From: Candidatus Lachnoclostridium pullistercoris
Lineage (GTDB): Bacteria > Bacillota > Clostridia > Lachnospirales > Lachnospiraceae
Assembly: GCA_019119775.1 (NCBI GenBank)
Contig: DWWL01000027.1
Location: 1-64,000, forward strand
Length of the DNA stretch: 64,000 nucleotides
Reading direction: 5' to 3'
A model generated the notes under the pieces. That model had not been told where the DNA came from and did no database searches. It saw only the letters and a list, made by a program, of their open reading frames with translations. Shown here piece after piece: positions 34,351 through 42,790 of this stretch. Positions within the stretch are counted from its first letter, which is position 1; the number at the start of each line of letters is the position of its first letter. The position numbers and the translations under genes are program-made.

Positions 34351-36769
34351 CGAACACTCCGCTCAGCCTATTTTCCCAGTTCCGCACGGTCTTTTTATCA
34401 TCAAACCAGTATTCCTGCAGCATGGGGATGATATCATAATACACAACCGACTTCATCCACTCCTCTGTGCAGGATTCTCTGCTCTGCCCGCAGAAATAAC
34501 TGTGTCCGATGCAGAAGCCTTCTCCCAGAGAATCGTCAGCCGCGATCGCGCGGTTCAGATCAGCAATCTGTTCCATCAGCATATTGAAAGTTTCATTCTG
34601 CAGAGATTCTTGATAAGCCCGGAAACCATCCGTGCGGAAGCCTGGTTCCATCTCAAAAAAGCTGAACCGGCGTCTGAGGGCATAATCCATCATGGCCAGG
34701 CTCCTGTCCGCCGTATTCATCATGCCAATTATATACAGATTCTCCGGAACGAAAAATTTGTCTTTGCTGTAAGCGAGGCTGATCGCCTCTCCCCTGTAAT
34801 CTTTTTCAATCAGCATCAGAAGCTCCCCGAATATTTTGCTTAAGTTTCCGCGGTTAATCTCGTCAATAATAAAAAAGAAATCCTTTTCCGGTTCTCTGGC
34901 CGCATGAATACAGGCCCGGTAGAAAACGCCGTACGTCATCTGAAAGCCATCCTCACACGGCTTATATCCCATTATAAAATCCTCATAAGAGTAGTTCTGA
35001 TGGAACTGGACGAAATTGATCCGGGAATCATCCTTTTCTCCCATAATCGAATATGCCAGACGTTTGGCCGCAAATGTTTTCCCCACTCCCGGCGCTCCCT
35101 GAAGGATCAGATTTTTCTTATTCTTCAAAAGGATTTTCAGCGTATCGTACTGTTCTGCCGTCATATATACCTGGCTCAGAAAGTCTTCTTTTGTATAAGG
35201 TTCCAGTCTGGGGATATTCTCTTCCAGAAACTTATAAAACCTGTCCAGCTTTATTTCCGGGATTGTTTTTCCTTCTCTCTTAGCCGCCAGAATCCTGTTC
35301 CATTTTGAAATGATCATTCCGGCCAGTTCGTCTGTTATGACGATCCGCTCTCCCAGCCGGCTGAGCGTCCATATTCCTCTGGGAGAATCATTCCTCAGAA
35401 ACCCCTCGTAATTCAGATAGTTTCTCGCCCAGTCAATATCATTGATAATGACAGAGGTTCCGGAATGATGGACCTGACTCAGCTCTTCTTCTGAAACTTC
35501 ATAGAGCTCCACGATCTTTTCATGAATCTCCTGGATCGGAGCACTGCCTCCCAGCTCTCTCAAAGCAAGAATTACCGGATACATCCACTTTTTAAATCTG
35601 GCGTTGGACTGAAGTTTACCATAATCCACAAAAGTCTCTTCCTCCTGTTTCTGCTCTGCGTACAGTCTCACCGCTGACAAATCTGCTTTTTTCAGCGCCT
35701 CCTTCAGCTCATCTCTCAGTTTCCAGACATATTCTCCCGGCACATTCTGCGGAGCATCCCGCCCGGTATAAAGGACTGTCCAGCACCTGGCGGCCGTTTC
35801 AGGCTTTTTAAAGGAACGGCTGAAACGACCTGCAACGCGCTCCGCCAGCTCATAAGAGCCTTTTCGGTAAAAGTCGCTGGACTCTCCGTATTTTAAAGAA
35901 AGCTGTCTGCAGGCTGCTTCTCCTCCCATGTCCAGAAAACGTTTCATGATCTCCAGGCTTTCTTTTGTAAATACAGATGGATCCCGCAGCAGTCCGGCCC
36001 ACTCCGCAGCAGATATATCCGGAGCATAATCCTCCGAAAACCAGGCACTTTCCCCCTGCTTTATCTGGTTCCCTTCCCGCTCTATTCTGGGAAAACGAGG
36101 CTGACTGACAAAAAAGCCGATATCTGACGTCATTGTGGTCCTGCCGGCATCCTCATAGCAGTCTTTCGTCAGGACACCGTTTAACAGATCACTCAGTTCT
36201 CCGTCTTCCATGACAATATTCCTGATTTCATTATAAAGCTGAAAAGTTCCCTCAATGTTCCATGCAGTATTCCCTTTTTTAGGAGAGAAATCACTGTCAA
36301 CCGCCTCCGTCAGCTTTTTGACTGCTGAATATTTGTAAATATAATATTTTTCCGGATACCTCAGCCAGAGATAAGTCGTCACCGCATTAAGACTCTGGTA
36401 ATGCTGCCGCCAGGCGCCGTCATTATATTTTTCTCTCAGTGCCTCCGCATCTGACTGGAACTGACTGATACGGTCTGTCAGTTTTTTCGTCTCATCAAAC
36501 AGGTCATAAAACATGGCCCGAACCGTCTCCGGGTCTTCTTCCGCAAAAAATGTTATCATTCTGCGGGGAAAATTTCTTATGCTGGCCAGCAGATTGTCTG
36601 CTTTTTCTGTTGCCTCCTGAAACATCCCGGAAAAATCCGGCGCGTCAATATCCCAGCATTTCTGAAAATGCAGAACCGCTTCCCACTTATACTTTTCTCC
36701 AGGCCAGCGAAGCAGAAAATTTTCTTTATAGGCGGAAATCACTTTTTCCAGCTTTTCTCTGTTAAACAT
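34343..36769 (-). CDS. McrB-like AAA+ GTPase/ATPase of a restriction system
   Basis: 808 residues. The long N-terminal region (1-390) is unrecognised but probably reads the modified base. Residues about 393-480 look like a winged-helix Mrr-N-type domain (MYPVILALRELGGSAPIQEIH ... RGIWTLSRLG). The AAA+ motor follows: Walker A GAPGVGKT near 558, Walker B IIDEINRGN near 634 and the McrB hallmark MNTADRSLAMMDYALRRRF near 685. AAGGAG precedes the ATG at 36769. Codon use and GC are lower than the neighbours. Confidence 0.88.
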   Translation of the reverse strand: MFNREKLEKVISAYKENFLLRWPGEKYKWEAVLHFQKCWDIDAPDFSGMFQEATEKADNLLASIRNFPRRMITFFAEEDPETVRAMFYDLFDETKKLTDRISQFQSDAEALREKYNDGAWRQHYQSLNAVTTYLWLRYPEKYYIYKYSAVKKLTEAVDSDFSPKKGNTAWNIEGTFQLYNEIRNIVMEDGELSDLLNGVLTKDCYEDAGRTTMTSDIGFFVSQPRFPRIEREGNQIKQGESAWFSEDYAPDISAAEWAGLLRDPSVFTKESLEIMKRFLDMGGEAACRQLSLKYGESSDFYRKGSYELAERVAGRFSRSFKKPETAARCWTVLYTGRDAPQNVPGEYVWKLRDELKEALKKADLSAVRLYAEQKQEEETFVDYGKLQSNARFKKWMYPVILALRELGGSAPIQEIHEKIVELYEVSEEELSQVHHSGTSVIINDIDWARNYLNYEGFLRNDSPRGIWTLSRLGERIVITDELAGMIISKWNRILAAKREGKTIPEIKLDRFYKFLEENIPRLEPYTKEDFLSQVYMTAEQYDTLKILLKNKKNLILQGAPGVGKTFAAKRLAYSIMGEKDDSRINFVQFHQNYSYEDFIMGYKPCEDGFQMTYGVFYRACIHAAREPEKDFFFIIDEINRGNLSKIFGELLMLIEKDYRGEAISLAYSKDKFFVPENLYIIGMMNTADRSLAMMDYALRRRFSFFEMEPGFRTDGFRAYQESLQNETFNMLMEQIADLNRAIAADDSLGEGFCIGHSYFCGQSRESCTEEWMKSVVYYDIIPMLQEYWFDDKKTVRNWENRLSGVFDD

Positions 36770-36811
36770 ATCCTTCTCCTTTTTGCCGCATTCAAGCAGC
36801 AGCTTTTCTCC

Positions 36812-36840
36812 ATTCTATCACGCGCCTGTCTCCCCGGCAA
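36812..36840 (-). promoter_or_regulatory. Promoter of the mcrBC operon
   Basis: Minus strand TTGCCG (36835-36840), 17 bp, TAGAAT (36812-36817), about 40 bp upstream of the McrB start. It lies between the ftsH terminator and McrB. Confidence 0.6.
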
Positions 36841-36874
36841 CCAGGATCATTTGAGCGCAGTTTCCTGTCAAATG

Positions 36875-36922
36875 AAAAACAGGCGTCCCCGCCGCCGGTC
36901 TCTCCCGGGGCAGGACGCCTGT
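36875..36922 (-). terminator. Intrinsic terminator after ftsH
   Basis: Arms ACAGGCGTCC (36879-36888) and its complement (36913-36922) with a GC-rich 24-base loop, then five T on the minus strand. Confidence 0.8.
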
Positions 36923-36953
36923 CCGTTTCATGAACCTGTCCTCATTTTCTGTT

Positions 36954-39005
36954 TTATTCCGCCTGATCCGGCTTATTGGCAGACTCGGCCTCCTCTTTTC
37001 CAGGCTCTTCCTGGGCCTTCTCCGGTTCTGCCTCCGCGTTCAGCTCAGTTTCCTTTCCTTCGGTTTTCTCTCCCTCCGGTTTCTCCTCAGCCGTCTCCGC
37101 AGAAGACTTCTCCATCACCCGGCCGGCCGTGTCCTTCTCCGGACTGCCTTCCTCCGGCTCCGGGATTCCCTTCACCTCGCGGAAAATCTTCATAAATTCC
37201 TTGCCTGTGATGGTCTCTCTCTCGATCAGGAACTCAGCGATCTTATCCATCGCCTCCCGGTTTTCCGACAGCAGGCGCTTAGCCTCCGCATAGGCACGCT
37301 TTAAGATCAGCATGACCTCCTCGTCCACTTCCGCCTCTGTCTTATCGCTGCAGTTGAGCACTGCGCGGCCGCTCAGATACTGGCTCTCCTGCGTCGCCAG
37401 GCCCATCAGTCCAAATTTCTCAGACATGCCGTACTGGGTCACCATGGCCCGGGCCACCCGCGTCGCCTGCTCAATGTCATTGGCCGCCCCCGTCGTCACA
37501 GTGTCAAATACCAGCTCCTCCGCCGCCCGGCCGGCCAGATAGCCCACCAGCATGGCGTCGATCTCTTTTTTCGTATTTAAGTATTTCTCTTCCTCCGGAA
37601 CGTGCATCACGTATCCCAGGGCACCCATGGTGCGGGGCACAATGGTGATCTTCTGAACCGGCTCCGCATCCTTCTGAAGGGCAGAGACAAGGGCATGGCC
37701 CACCTCGTGGTAGGAAACAATCCTTCTCTCCTCCTTACTGAGGATCCGGTCTTTCTTCTCCTTGCCCACCAGGACCACTTCCACAGCCTCAAACAGATCC
37801 TTCTGGGAAACTGCTTTTCTGCCGTTCTTCACTGCCATGATCGCCGCCTCGTTCATCATGTTGGCCAAGTCGGCGCCCACAGCTCCGGAGGTCGCCAACG
37901 CGATCTCCTCAAAATCCACCGTATCGTCCAGGAGCACATCCTTGGAGTGAACCTTCAGAATATTGACACGGCCTTTCAGATCCGGCTTATCCACGATCAC
38001 CCGCCGGTCAAAACGTCCCGGTCTCAGAAGAGCCGGGTCCAGGATCTCCGGCCGGTTGGTGGCTCCCAGAACCAGAAGTCCCTTGGAAGAATCAAAACCG
38101 TCCATCTCGGAGAGCAGCTGGTTTAACGTCTGCTCCCGCTCGTCATTGCCTCCGCCGTAGCGGGAATCGCGGCTCTTTCCTATGGCATCGATCTCATCAA
38201 TAAAAATAATGCAGGGGGCGGATTCCTGGGCCTGCTTGAACAGGTCACGCACACGGGACGCGCCCACGCCCACGAACATTTCCACAAAATCAGATCCGGT
38301 GAGGGAGTAAAAGGGCACATGGGCCTCCCCGGCAACCGCCTTCGCCAGAAGGGTTTTTCCCGTTCCGGGCGGTCCCACAAGCAGTGCTCCCTTCGGCAGC
38401 TTGGCGCCGATCTTGGTGTATTTTGCCGGATTGTGGAGGAAATCCACAATCTCCGTCAGCGACTCTTTCGCCTCGTCCTCCCCGGCCACATCCTTGAAAG
38501 TCACTCCCGTTTCCTTCTGGACATACACCTTCGCGTTGCTCTTTCCAACGCCCATGATTCCGCCTCCGCCCATGCGGCGCATCATCATGGTCATCAGAAA
38601 TACCAGGAAGCCGAACCACAGCAGGGATCCCAGAATATCCAGCATCAGGCTGTCCGTCTGCTGCAGCTTGCGGATCTCAATGTTCTGATTCTCCAGTCTC
38701 TGGGTCAGCTGGTCGTCGCTCTCCATGCGAACGGTGTAATACCTCTTCAGCGGTGAAAAACCGTCCACGCTGCTCTTGGGATGAATCTCGATCTCTGAAC
38801 TTCCCACCGCCACTGACTCGATCTGTCCGTCCTCCACCATCTGGATGAACTGATTGTAGGTCAGCTCCTCTTCCGAACTGCTGGCAAGAGTGCTCTTCAT
38901 AAAATAAACGGTGGCAAATGTGATCAGGGCAGCGATCAGAAGTATGGTGATCGTCTGGTTGTTTTTCGGCGATTTGCCATTGCCGTTCTGTTGGTTATTA
39001 TTCAT
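36954..39005 (-). CDS. ftsH: ATP-dependent zinc metalloprotease FtsH
   Basis: 683 residues. Two membrane helices (about 15-35 and 110-130) enclose an extracytoplasmic domain; then the AAA module with Walker A GPPGTGKT, Walker [12 protein letters not shown] and second region of homology ([15 protein letters not shown]), and the M41 protease domain with HEVGHA. The last 70 residues are acidic and low-complexity. It degrades membrane and regulatory proteins. It has its own promoter and terminator. Confidence 0.96.
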   Translation of the reverse strand: MNNNQQNGNGKSPKNNQTITILLIAALITFATVYFMKSTLASSSEEELTYNQFIQMVEDGQIESVAVGSSEIEIHPKSSVDGFSPLKRYYTVRMESDDQLTQRLENQNIEIRKLQQTDSLMLDILGSLLWFGFLVFLMTMMMRRMGGGGIMGVGKSNAKVYVQKETGVTFKDVAGEDEAKESLTEIVDFLHNPAKYTKIGAKLPKGALLVGPPGTGKTLLAKAVAGEAHVPFYSLTGSDFVEMFVGVGASRVRDLFKQAQESAPCIIFIDEIDAIGKSRDSRYGGGNDEREQTLNQLLSEMDGFDSSKGLLVLGATNRPEILDPALLRPGRFDRRVIVDKPDLKGRVNILKVHSKDVLLDDTVDFEEIALATSGAVGADLANMMNEAAIMAVKNGRKAVSQKDLFEAVEVVLVGKEKKDRILSKEERRIVSYHEVGHALVSALQKDAEPVQKITIVPRTMGALGYVMHVPEEEKYLNTKKEIDAMLVGYLAGRAAEELVFDTVTTGAANDIEQATRVARAMVTQYGMSEKFGLMGLATQESQYLSGRAVLNCSDKTEAEVDEEVMLILKRAYAEAKRLLSENREAMDKIAEFLIERETITGKEFMKIFREVKGIPEPEEGSPEKDTAGRVMEKSSAETAEEKPEGEKTEGKETELNAEAEPEKAQEEPGKEEAESANKPDQAE

Positions 39006-39052
39006 ATGTGCTTATTCTCCATTCCGGATAGAATCCTCTCCTATCCCACATT

Positions 39053-39081
39053 ATTATAATATCGCTCCATTCATAAATCAA
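39053..39081 (-). promoter_or_regulatory. Promoter of ftsH
   Basis: Minus strand TTGATT (39076-39081), 17 bp, TATAAT (39053-39058), about 45 bp upstream of the start codon. Confidence 0.75.
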
Positions 39082-39152
39082 TAAACAAAAAATAAAATTT
39101 TCCCATGTATTCTTTCCCGCCGCTTCAGAGAAACTGATACTGAGGTGATGAC

Positions 39153-39383
39153 ATGAAAGAAGAAAAAACCATCGACTACCGGGAACATGAGGACTCCTGC
39201 CTGCGCTGGTCCGGCTCCTCCATGGACTGCACCGGCCTGATCCCCGCTCTCCCAGAGTCTGAGGCACAGCTGGAATTCTACGATGAGCTCTATCCCTTCC
39301 TGCCCCGGGCTTCTGCATGCGCCGTCCGGCCGGATCCCAAACCTCCCGCCTCAAAACGGCCGGATTCCAAAAATCCGGGATGA
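39153..39383 (+). CDS. Small protein of unknown function
   Basis: 76 residues, not recognised. GAGGTG lies before the ATG at 39153, and a perfect terminator follows 50 bp after the stop, so the unit is probably real although short. It has an acidic N-terminus, the segment LRWSGSSMDCTGLIPALP and a Pro/Lys/Arg-rich tail. No membrane segment. It lies divergent from ftsH. Confidence 0.6.
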   Translation: MKEEKTIDYREHEDSCLRWSGSSMDCTGLIPALPESEAQLEFYDELYPFLPRASACAVRPDPKPPASKRPDSKNPG

Positions 39384-39432
39384 CCCACGTCAGGCGGATC
39401 CGTTTCCGGGGGCCGGATCGTTTCCTGAAAAG

Positions 39433-39462
39433 CGCCGCAGGCCCGCACCTGCGGCGTTTTTT
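39433..39462 (+). terminator. Intrinsic terminator
   Basis: CGCCGCAGG (39433-39441), six-base loop, CCTGCGGCG (39448-39456), then TTTTTT on the plus strand. Ends the small gene at 39153; it also shields the convergent azl genes. Confidence 0.88.
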
Positions 39463-39480
39463 CCGCCTGGGCCCTCTTTT

Positions 39481-39846
39481 TCAGACAAACACCGCCTGCT
39501 TCAGCACCATATAGAGCACTGTGCCCACGCCGATGCTCAGCATGGAATTTTTCTTCCATCTATGAAGGACTGCCACCGCAAGCACCGCTGCCGCCTCCGG
39601 GACTCCCCAGGCGGACAGATCACTGCCGCCGGAGGCAAGCTGCCCGAAGGCGGAGAGAAGCGGCGTCCGCAGACAGTAGACCACCAGAAGGCCGATCGTT
39701 GCATAGGGCAGTGTTTTTCCTAAAAATTCCACAAACGGCGGCGTTTTCCGTTCTCCCCGGAAGATGATAAACGGCAGAAAACGGCTGAGCAGAGTGGCCG
39801 CCGTCATCGCCCCCACAATTCCCACGGATGTTCCCAGATTTTCCAT
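39481..39846 (-). CDS. azlD: AzlD-type branched-chain amino acid exporter subunit
   Basis: 121 residues from the ATG at 39846 (AGGAGAG upstream; a longer start overlaps azlC). Four hydrophobic helices; TLLSRFLPFIIF and LGKTLPYATIGLLVVYCL are AzlD marks. Works with AzlC in export of branched-chain amino acids. 1 bp after azlC. Confidence 0.88.
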   Translation of the reverse strand: MENLGTSVGIVGAMTAATLLSRFLPFIIFRGERKTPPFVEFLGKTLPYATIGLLVVYCLRTPLLSAFGQLASGGSDLSAWGVPEAAAVLAVAVLHRWKKNSMLSIGVGTVLYMVLKQAVFV

Positions 39847-39847
39847 C

Positions 39848-40549
39848 TTATCTGCTCTCCTCTCTCTTCTTTTTAAACTGCCAGGCGATAAACAAAACGG
39901 CAAGGATCACCGCCATGGCCGGAATGATAAACTGGTCAGCCCCGAAAATCAGCAGACAGACCAGAGTCGCCCCCACCCCCAGCAGGGCCGACGGCCGGCC
40001 GGATTTCTCCTCCCACTGTCCGGCAAAAATCACCACAAACAGAGCCGTCAGGGCAAAATCCATTCCCGTCGTGTCAAACGTGAGAAGGCTCCCAAGCAGA
40101 GCGCCGAGAAGCGTGCCTCCCACCCAGTAGCAGTGGTCCAGAAAGGCGATCCAGAAAAATACTTTGTCCCGGTCCAGTTCCCGGGGCGGGTTTTCCGCAC
40201 AGAGCACCGAAAACGTTTCGTCGGTCAGGGCAAAGATCAGATAGGGCCGGAACCGTTTCACCGTCCGGAACTTGTCCAGCATGGATATGCCGTAAAACAG
40301 ATGTCTGGCGTTCAGCATCAGGGACATGAGAAAACCGTAGAGCGGGCTCACCCCCGCCGCCAGCAGGGAAACTCCCAGATACTGAAGGCTTCCCGCATAT
40401 ACCACAATGCTGATCACCACGGACCAGACCGGGCCGAAGCCGCTGTCCGCCATAAGAATTCCGTAAGCCGCTCCCAGCACCAGATATCCGGCCATCACCG
40501 GCACGGTCCTGGGAAAGGCATATTCCAGTTCTGTCTTTTGTCTGTTCAT
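39848..40549 (-). CDS. azlC: AzlC-type branched-chain amino acid exporter
   Basis: 233 residues from the ATG at 40549 with GGGAG upstream; upstream in-frame starts would sit on the promoter. AzlC motifs: GYLVLGAAYGILMADSGF, YAGSLQYLGVSLLAAG, LNARHLFYGISM and TDETFSVLC. About seven helices. First gene of the pair, with a consensus-like promoter upstream. Confidence 0.93.
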   Translation of the reverse strand: MNRQKTELEYAFPRTVPVMAGYLVLGAAYGILMADSGFGPVWSVVISIVVYAGSLQYLGVSLLAAGVSPLYGFLMSLMLNARHLFYGISMLDKFRTVKRFRPYLIFALTDETFSVLCAENPPRELDRDKVFFWIAFLDHCYWVGGTLLGALLGSLLTFDTTGMDFALTALFVVIFAGQWEEKSGRPSALLGVGATLVCLLIFGADQFIIPAMAVILAVLFIAWQFKKKREESR

Positions 40550-40584
40550 ACTCGCTCCCGTCTCTTTCCGGCATTTGCTTCTGC

Positions 40585-40614
40585 TTGACAAACACCTGAT
40601 TCTTTCCGTAAAAT
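40585..40614 (+). promoter_or_regulatory. Promoter of the radical SAM gene
   Basis: TTGACA (40585-40590), 18 bp, TAAAAT (40609-40614). Confidence 0.75.
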
Positions 40615-40622
40615 TGTATTTT

Positions 40623-40651
40623 ATTGTAGCGAGTATGGAAAAATTTGTCAA
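40623..40651 (-). promoter_or_regulatory. Promoter of azlCD
   Basis: Minus strand TTGACA (40646-40651), 17 bp, TACAAT (40623-40628). Nine bases separate its -10 from that of the divergent radical SAM promoter, so the two overlap in space. Confidence 0.75.
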
Positions 40652-40668
40652 TGAACGAGGTGTTGGAT

Positions 40669-41580
40669 ATGGATTATCTTTCCTGTGAGCTCTGTCCCCG
40701 CCGCTGTATGGTCAACCGGGAGGAAGCGGCCGGTTTCTGCCGCTGCGGCACGGCTCCCCGGATCGCCCGGGCGGCCCTGCATCTGTGGGAAGAGCCCTGC
40801 ATCAGCGGAACCCGGGGCAGCGGCACTGTATTTTTCAGCGGCTGTACACTGAAATGCTGCTTCTGCCAGAATTACTCCATCAGCAGCGAGGGATTCGGAA
40901 AGGACATTACGGTCCGCCGTCTGGCAGATATTTTTCTGGAACTGGAAGAGAAGGGAGCCCACAACATCAACCTGGTGACCCCCACCCAGTACGTGCCGTC
41001 CATCCTGTCCGCCCTGGACCTGGTCCGCCACCGTCTGTCCGTCCCCATCGTCTGGAACAGCGGCGGCTATGAACGGCTGGAAACCCTGAAGCTGCTGGAA
41101 GGCTATGTGGACATTTATCTTCCGGACCTGAAATATAAAAGCAGCGCCCTTTCCAGGCGCTACTCCGGCGCGGCGGATTATTTTGACGTCGCATCAGAGG
41201 CGGTTTCCGCCATGATCCGGCAGACGGGAGCTCCTGTTCTGAAGGAGGAAGACGGCTGTACTCTGATGAAACGGGGCGTCATCATCCGCCACATGGTTCT
41301 TCCCGGTCAGAAAGAAGATTCCAAGCAGCTTTTATTCTGGATCCGGGACCACCTTCCCCAGGACCATTTTTTCCTCAGCCTGCTCAGCCAGTACACTCCA
41401 TTTTACCGCAGCCGGGAATTTCCGGAAATCAACCGGCGGATCACCTCCTACGAATATAACCAGGTACTGGACTGCGCGATCCGCCTGGGGCTGACCAAAG
41501 GCTTTATGCAGGAGAAAAGCAGCGCCAAAGAAGAATATACTCCTCCTTTTGATCTGGAAGGTGTCGATCCTCAGCCCTAG
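40669..41580 (+). CDS. Radical SAM protein, PflX-like
   Basis: 303 residues from the ATG at 40669 (GAGGTG six to seven bases upstream; an earlier TTG was rejected). Radical SAM cluster FFSGCTLKCCFCQN (Cys-x3-Cys-x2-Cys) near residue 65; four further cysteines near the N-terminus (CELCPRRCMVNR, FCRCG) may hold a second cluster. Resembles the uncharacterised PflX branch of pyruvate formate-lyase activase homologues. Its target protein or substrate is unknown and no glycyl-radical enzyme is adjacent. Confidence 0.85.
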   Translation: MDYLSCELCPRRCMVNREEAAGFCRCGTAPRIARAALHLWEEPCISGTRGSGTVFFSGCTLKCCFCQNYSISSEGFGKDITVRRLADIFLELEEKGAHNINLVTPTQYVPSILSALDLVRHRLSVPIVWNSGGYERLETLKLLEGYVDIYLPDLKYKSSALSRRYSGAADYFDVASEAVSAMIRQTGAPVLKEEDGCTLMKRGVIIRHMVLPGQKEDSKQLLFWIRDHLPQDHFFLSLLSQYTPFYRSREFPEINRRITSYEYNQVLDCAIRLGLTKGFMQEKSSAKEEYTPPFDLEGVDPQP

Positions 41581-41684
41581 CCCGGGCATTTTCCAGGAGG
41601 GTTTAGGGACGGGCAGAGAGGACTTCGGCGCTGCCGGCCGGATTTTCCGCTTCTCCGCACAGAATTTGCCGTTTTCCCGCACAG

Positions 41685-41725
41685 AAAAAGGCGGATATCG
41701 AATTTTCTTTTCTTCGACATCCGCC
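41685..41725 (-). terminator. Intrinsic terminator on the minus strand
   Basis: Arms 41690-41702 and 41713-41725 pair at 12 of 13 positions; on the minus strand five T follow (41685-41689). On the plus strand no T-run follows, so it is not a terminator for the radical SAM gene. The nearest minus-strand gene upstream ends at 42777. Confidence 0.8.
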
Positions 41726-42074
41726 CTTAAACTATCTCATCCATTGGACTGATTTCCTTTCTCTATTCTGTTTTCTCACTTATTTACTTTTCTCTTCCTC
41801 CGTGCTCTTAAGTTCTCTGACATTTCTCATTCTCTTGCCTGCAGGTTCCTCCGTTTTTCATTCACCATACTTTCTCGTCATACAGTCAATGGAGAAATGC
41901 CTTCTGCTGCAGGTTCCTGTCTGTTCTGATCTTATTTGCTTTCGGATTCCAAGTGTTCCTGCGTTTCACCTTCTCTTAAGGGAAACGAAAATTAACTCTC
42001 CGGCGGTCTCACCCTTTCCTTTTTATTTTTTGTCAATTCTTTTTCTCATCTTTTCTTCTCTCTTCTCTTTTGAT
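41685..42074 (-). ncRNA. Candidate non-coding RNA, about 390 nt
   Basis: Inferred from a near-consensus promoter just upstream (42081-42109) and a hairpin with T-run at the far end (41685-41725), with no minus-strand reading frame of useful length between. The predicted RNA is purine-rich, has many GGA/AGGAA motifs, a twelve-base repeat AGGAACCTGCAG at two places 68 nt apart (41839-41850, 41907-41918) and a stem-loop at 41962-41987. I compared it from memory with RNase P, tmRNA, SRP, 6S and T-box RNAs and saw no match. Function unknown; CsrA or mRNA binding through the GGA motifs is only a guess. Confidence 0.5.
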
Positions 42075-42080
42075 GTCTTA

Positions 42081-42109
42081 AGTATAGTCTCTTCCTGCTA
42101 TTTTGTCAA
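42081..42109 (-). promoter_or_regulatory. Strong promoter of the candidate ncRNA
   Basis: Minus strand TTGACA (42104-42109), 17 bp, TATACT (42081-42086). It is among the best matches to the sigma-A consensus in this window. Confidence 0.75.
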
Positions 42110-42506
42110 TACTTTTTATGATATTTTTATATTTTATTTGTCTTTAAAGTCATAATTTCTTATATTATTAGAATTTTATGAAAATATTAGAATTTATCAG
42201 CAATTTATCCCTTCTATTGCAATACATAAATATACATTTTTAGTGAATTTTATTCAAAATTATCCCCAAGGGAAAAGGGAACTGGAAATAATTTCCAGCT
42301 CCTCTTTCTGCCATGGATCTTTTTCCTTCCTCTTTCCCCTCAGGGTCCTGCAACCCCTGATATTTACTGGCTTTTTTCTTTCTCGGGCAAAATTTTCCCG
42401 GCCTTCTGGATGGCATTTTCCACCCGATTTTATTTTCTGTTCCAGTTTTGGATAATGTACATATACGGTGAATAACGGTTTAATAGAACCAAAAGGAGTG
42501 ATGCAG
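42110..42506. other. AT-rich intergenic stretch
   Basis: No gene seen. It is much richer in A and T than the coding regions. It holds a direct repeat ATTAGAATTT, a perfect short palindrome with 8-bp arms (42282-42298, CTGGAAAT and its complement around one base) and, near 42450-42480, sequence from which the HTH gene must be transcribed. No clear promoter could be fixed there. Confidence 0.6.
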
Positions 42507-42731
42507 ATGGTCAGTTATGACAGGCTGTGGGAAACGATGAAACGGTCTAATATCAGCCAATACCGCCTGATCAAATATTACGGTGTCAGCGCAGGACAGA
42601 TTGGCAGACTGAAGAAAAATATGTATGTTTCCACACATACCATTGATATGCTTTGCAACATTCTCAGATGTAATGTAGAGGATGTCATGGAAGTAAAGCT
42701 GGATCCGGAAAATAACTATTATCACAACTGA
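42507..42731 (+). CDS. Small Cro/C1-type HTH transcriptional regulator
   Basis: 74 residues from the ATG at 42507, eight bases after AAAAGGAG. Almost the whole protein is an HTH of the Cro/C1-like kind (YDRLWETMKRSNISQYRL followed by VSAGQIGRLKKN and STHTIDMLCNIL). No effector domain. It converges with the giant adhesin gene and may be a regulator of nearby genes or of itself. Terminator follows. Confidence 0.85.
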   Translation: MVSYDRLWETMKRSNISQYRLIKYYGVSAGQIGRLKKNMYVSTHTIDMLCNILRCNVEDVMEVKLDPENNYYHN

Positions 42732-42746
42732 ACTTGGGGGTTCTGA

Positions 42747-42790
42747 AGAGGTATATGAGTTTTCACTCATACACCTCTATTTTCTTTTCT
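42747..42790 (+). terminator. Terminator after the HTH gene
   Basis: A 14-bp stem with one mismatch (42747-42760 with 42765-42778) and a four-base loop, then a T-rich run on the plus strand. The stem includes the last bases of the adhesin stop codon on the other strand. Confidence 0.75.

Noticed and set aside
36954-37180. Premature end or frameshift in the FtsH tail
   Set aside because: The acidic low-complexity C-terminus is a common feature of FtsH proteins; the AAA and protease domains are intact.
41685-42074. RNase P, tmRNA, SRP or 6S RNA in the AT-rich gap
   Set aside because: The size fits RNase P or tmRNA, but their invariant sequence blocks are absent, so only an unknown ncRNA is proposed.
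42480-42770. 96-residue minus-strand frame over the HTH gene
   Set aside because: It lies fully opposite a recognisable HTH protein and crosses the terminator hairpin.
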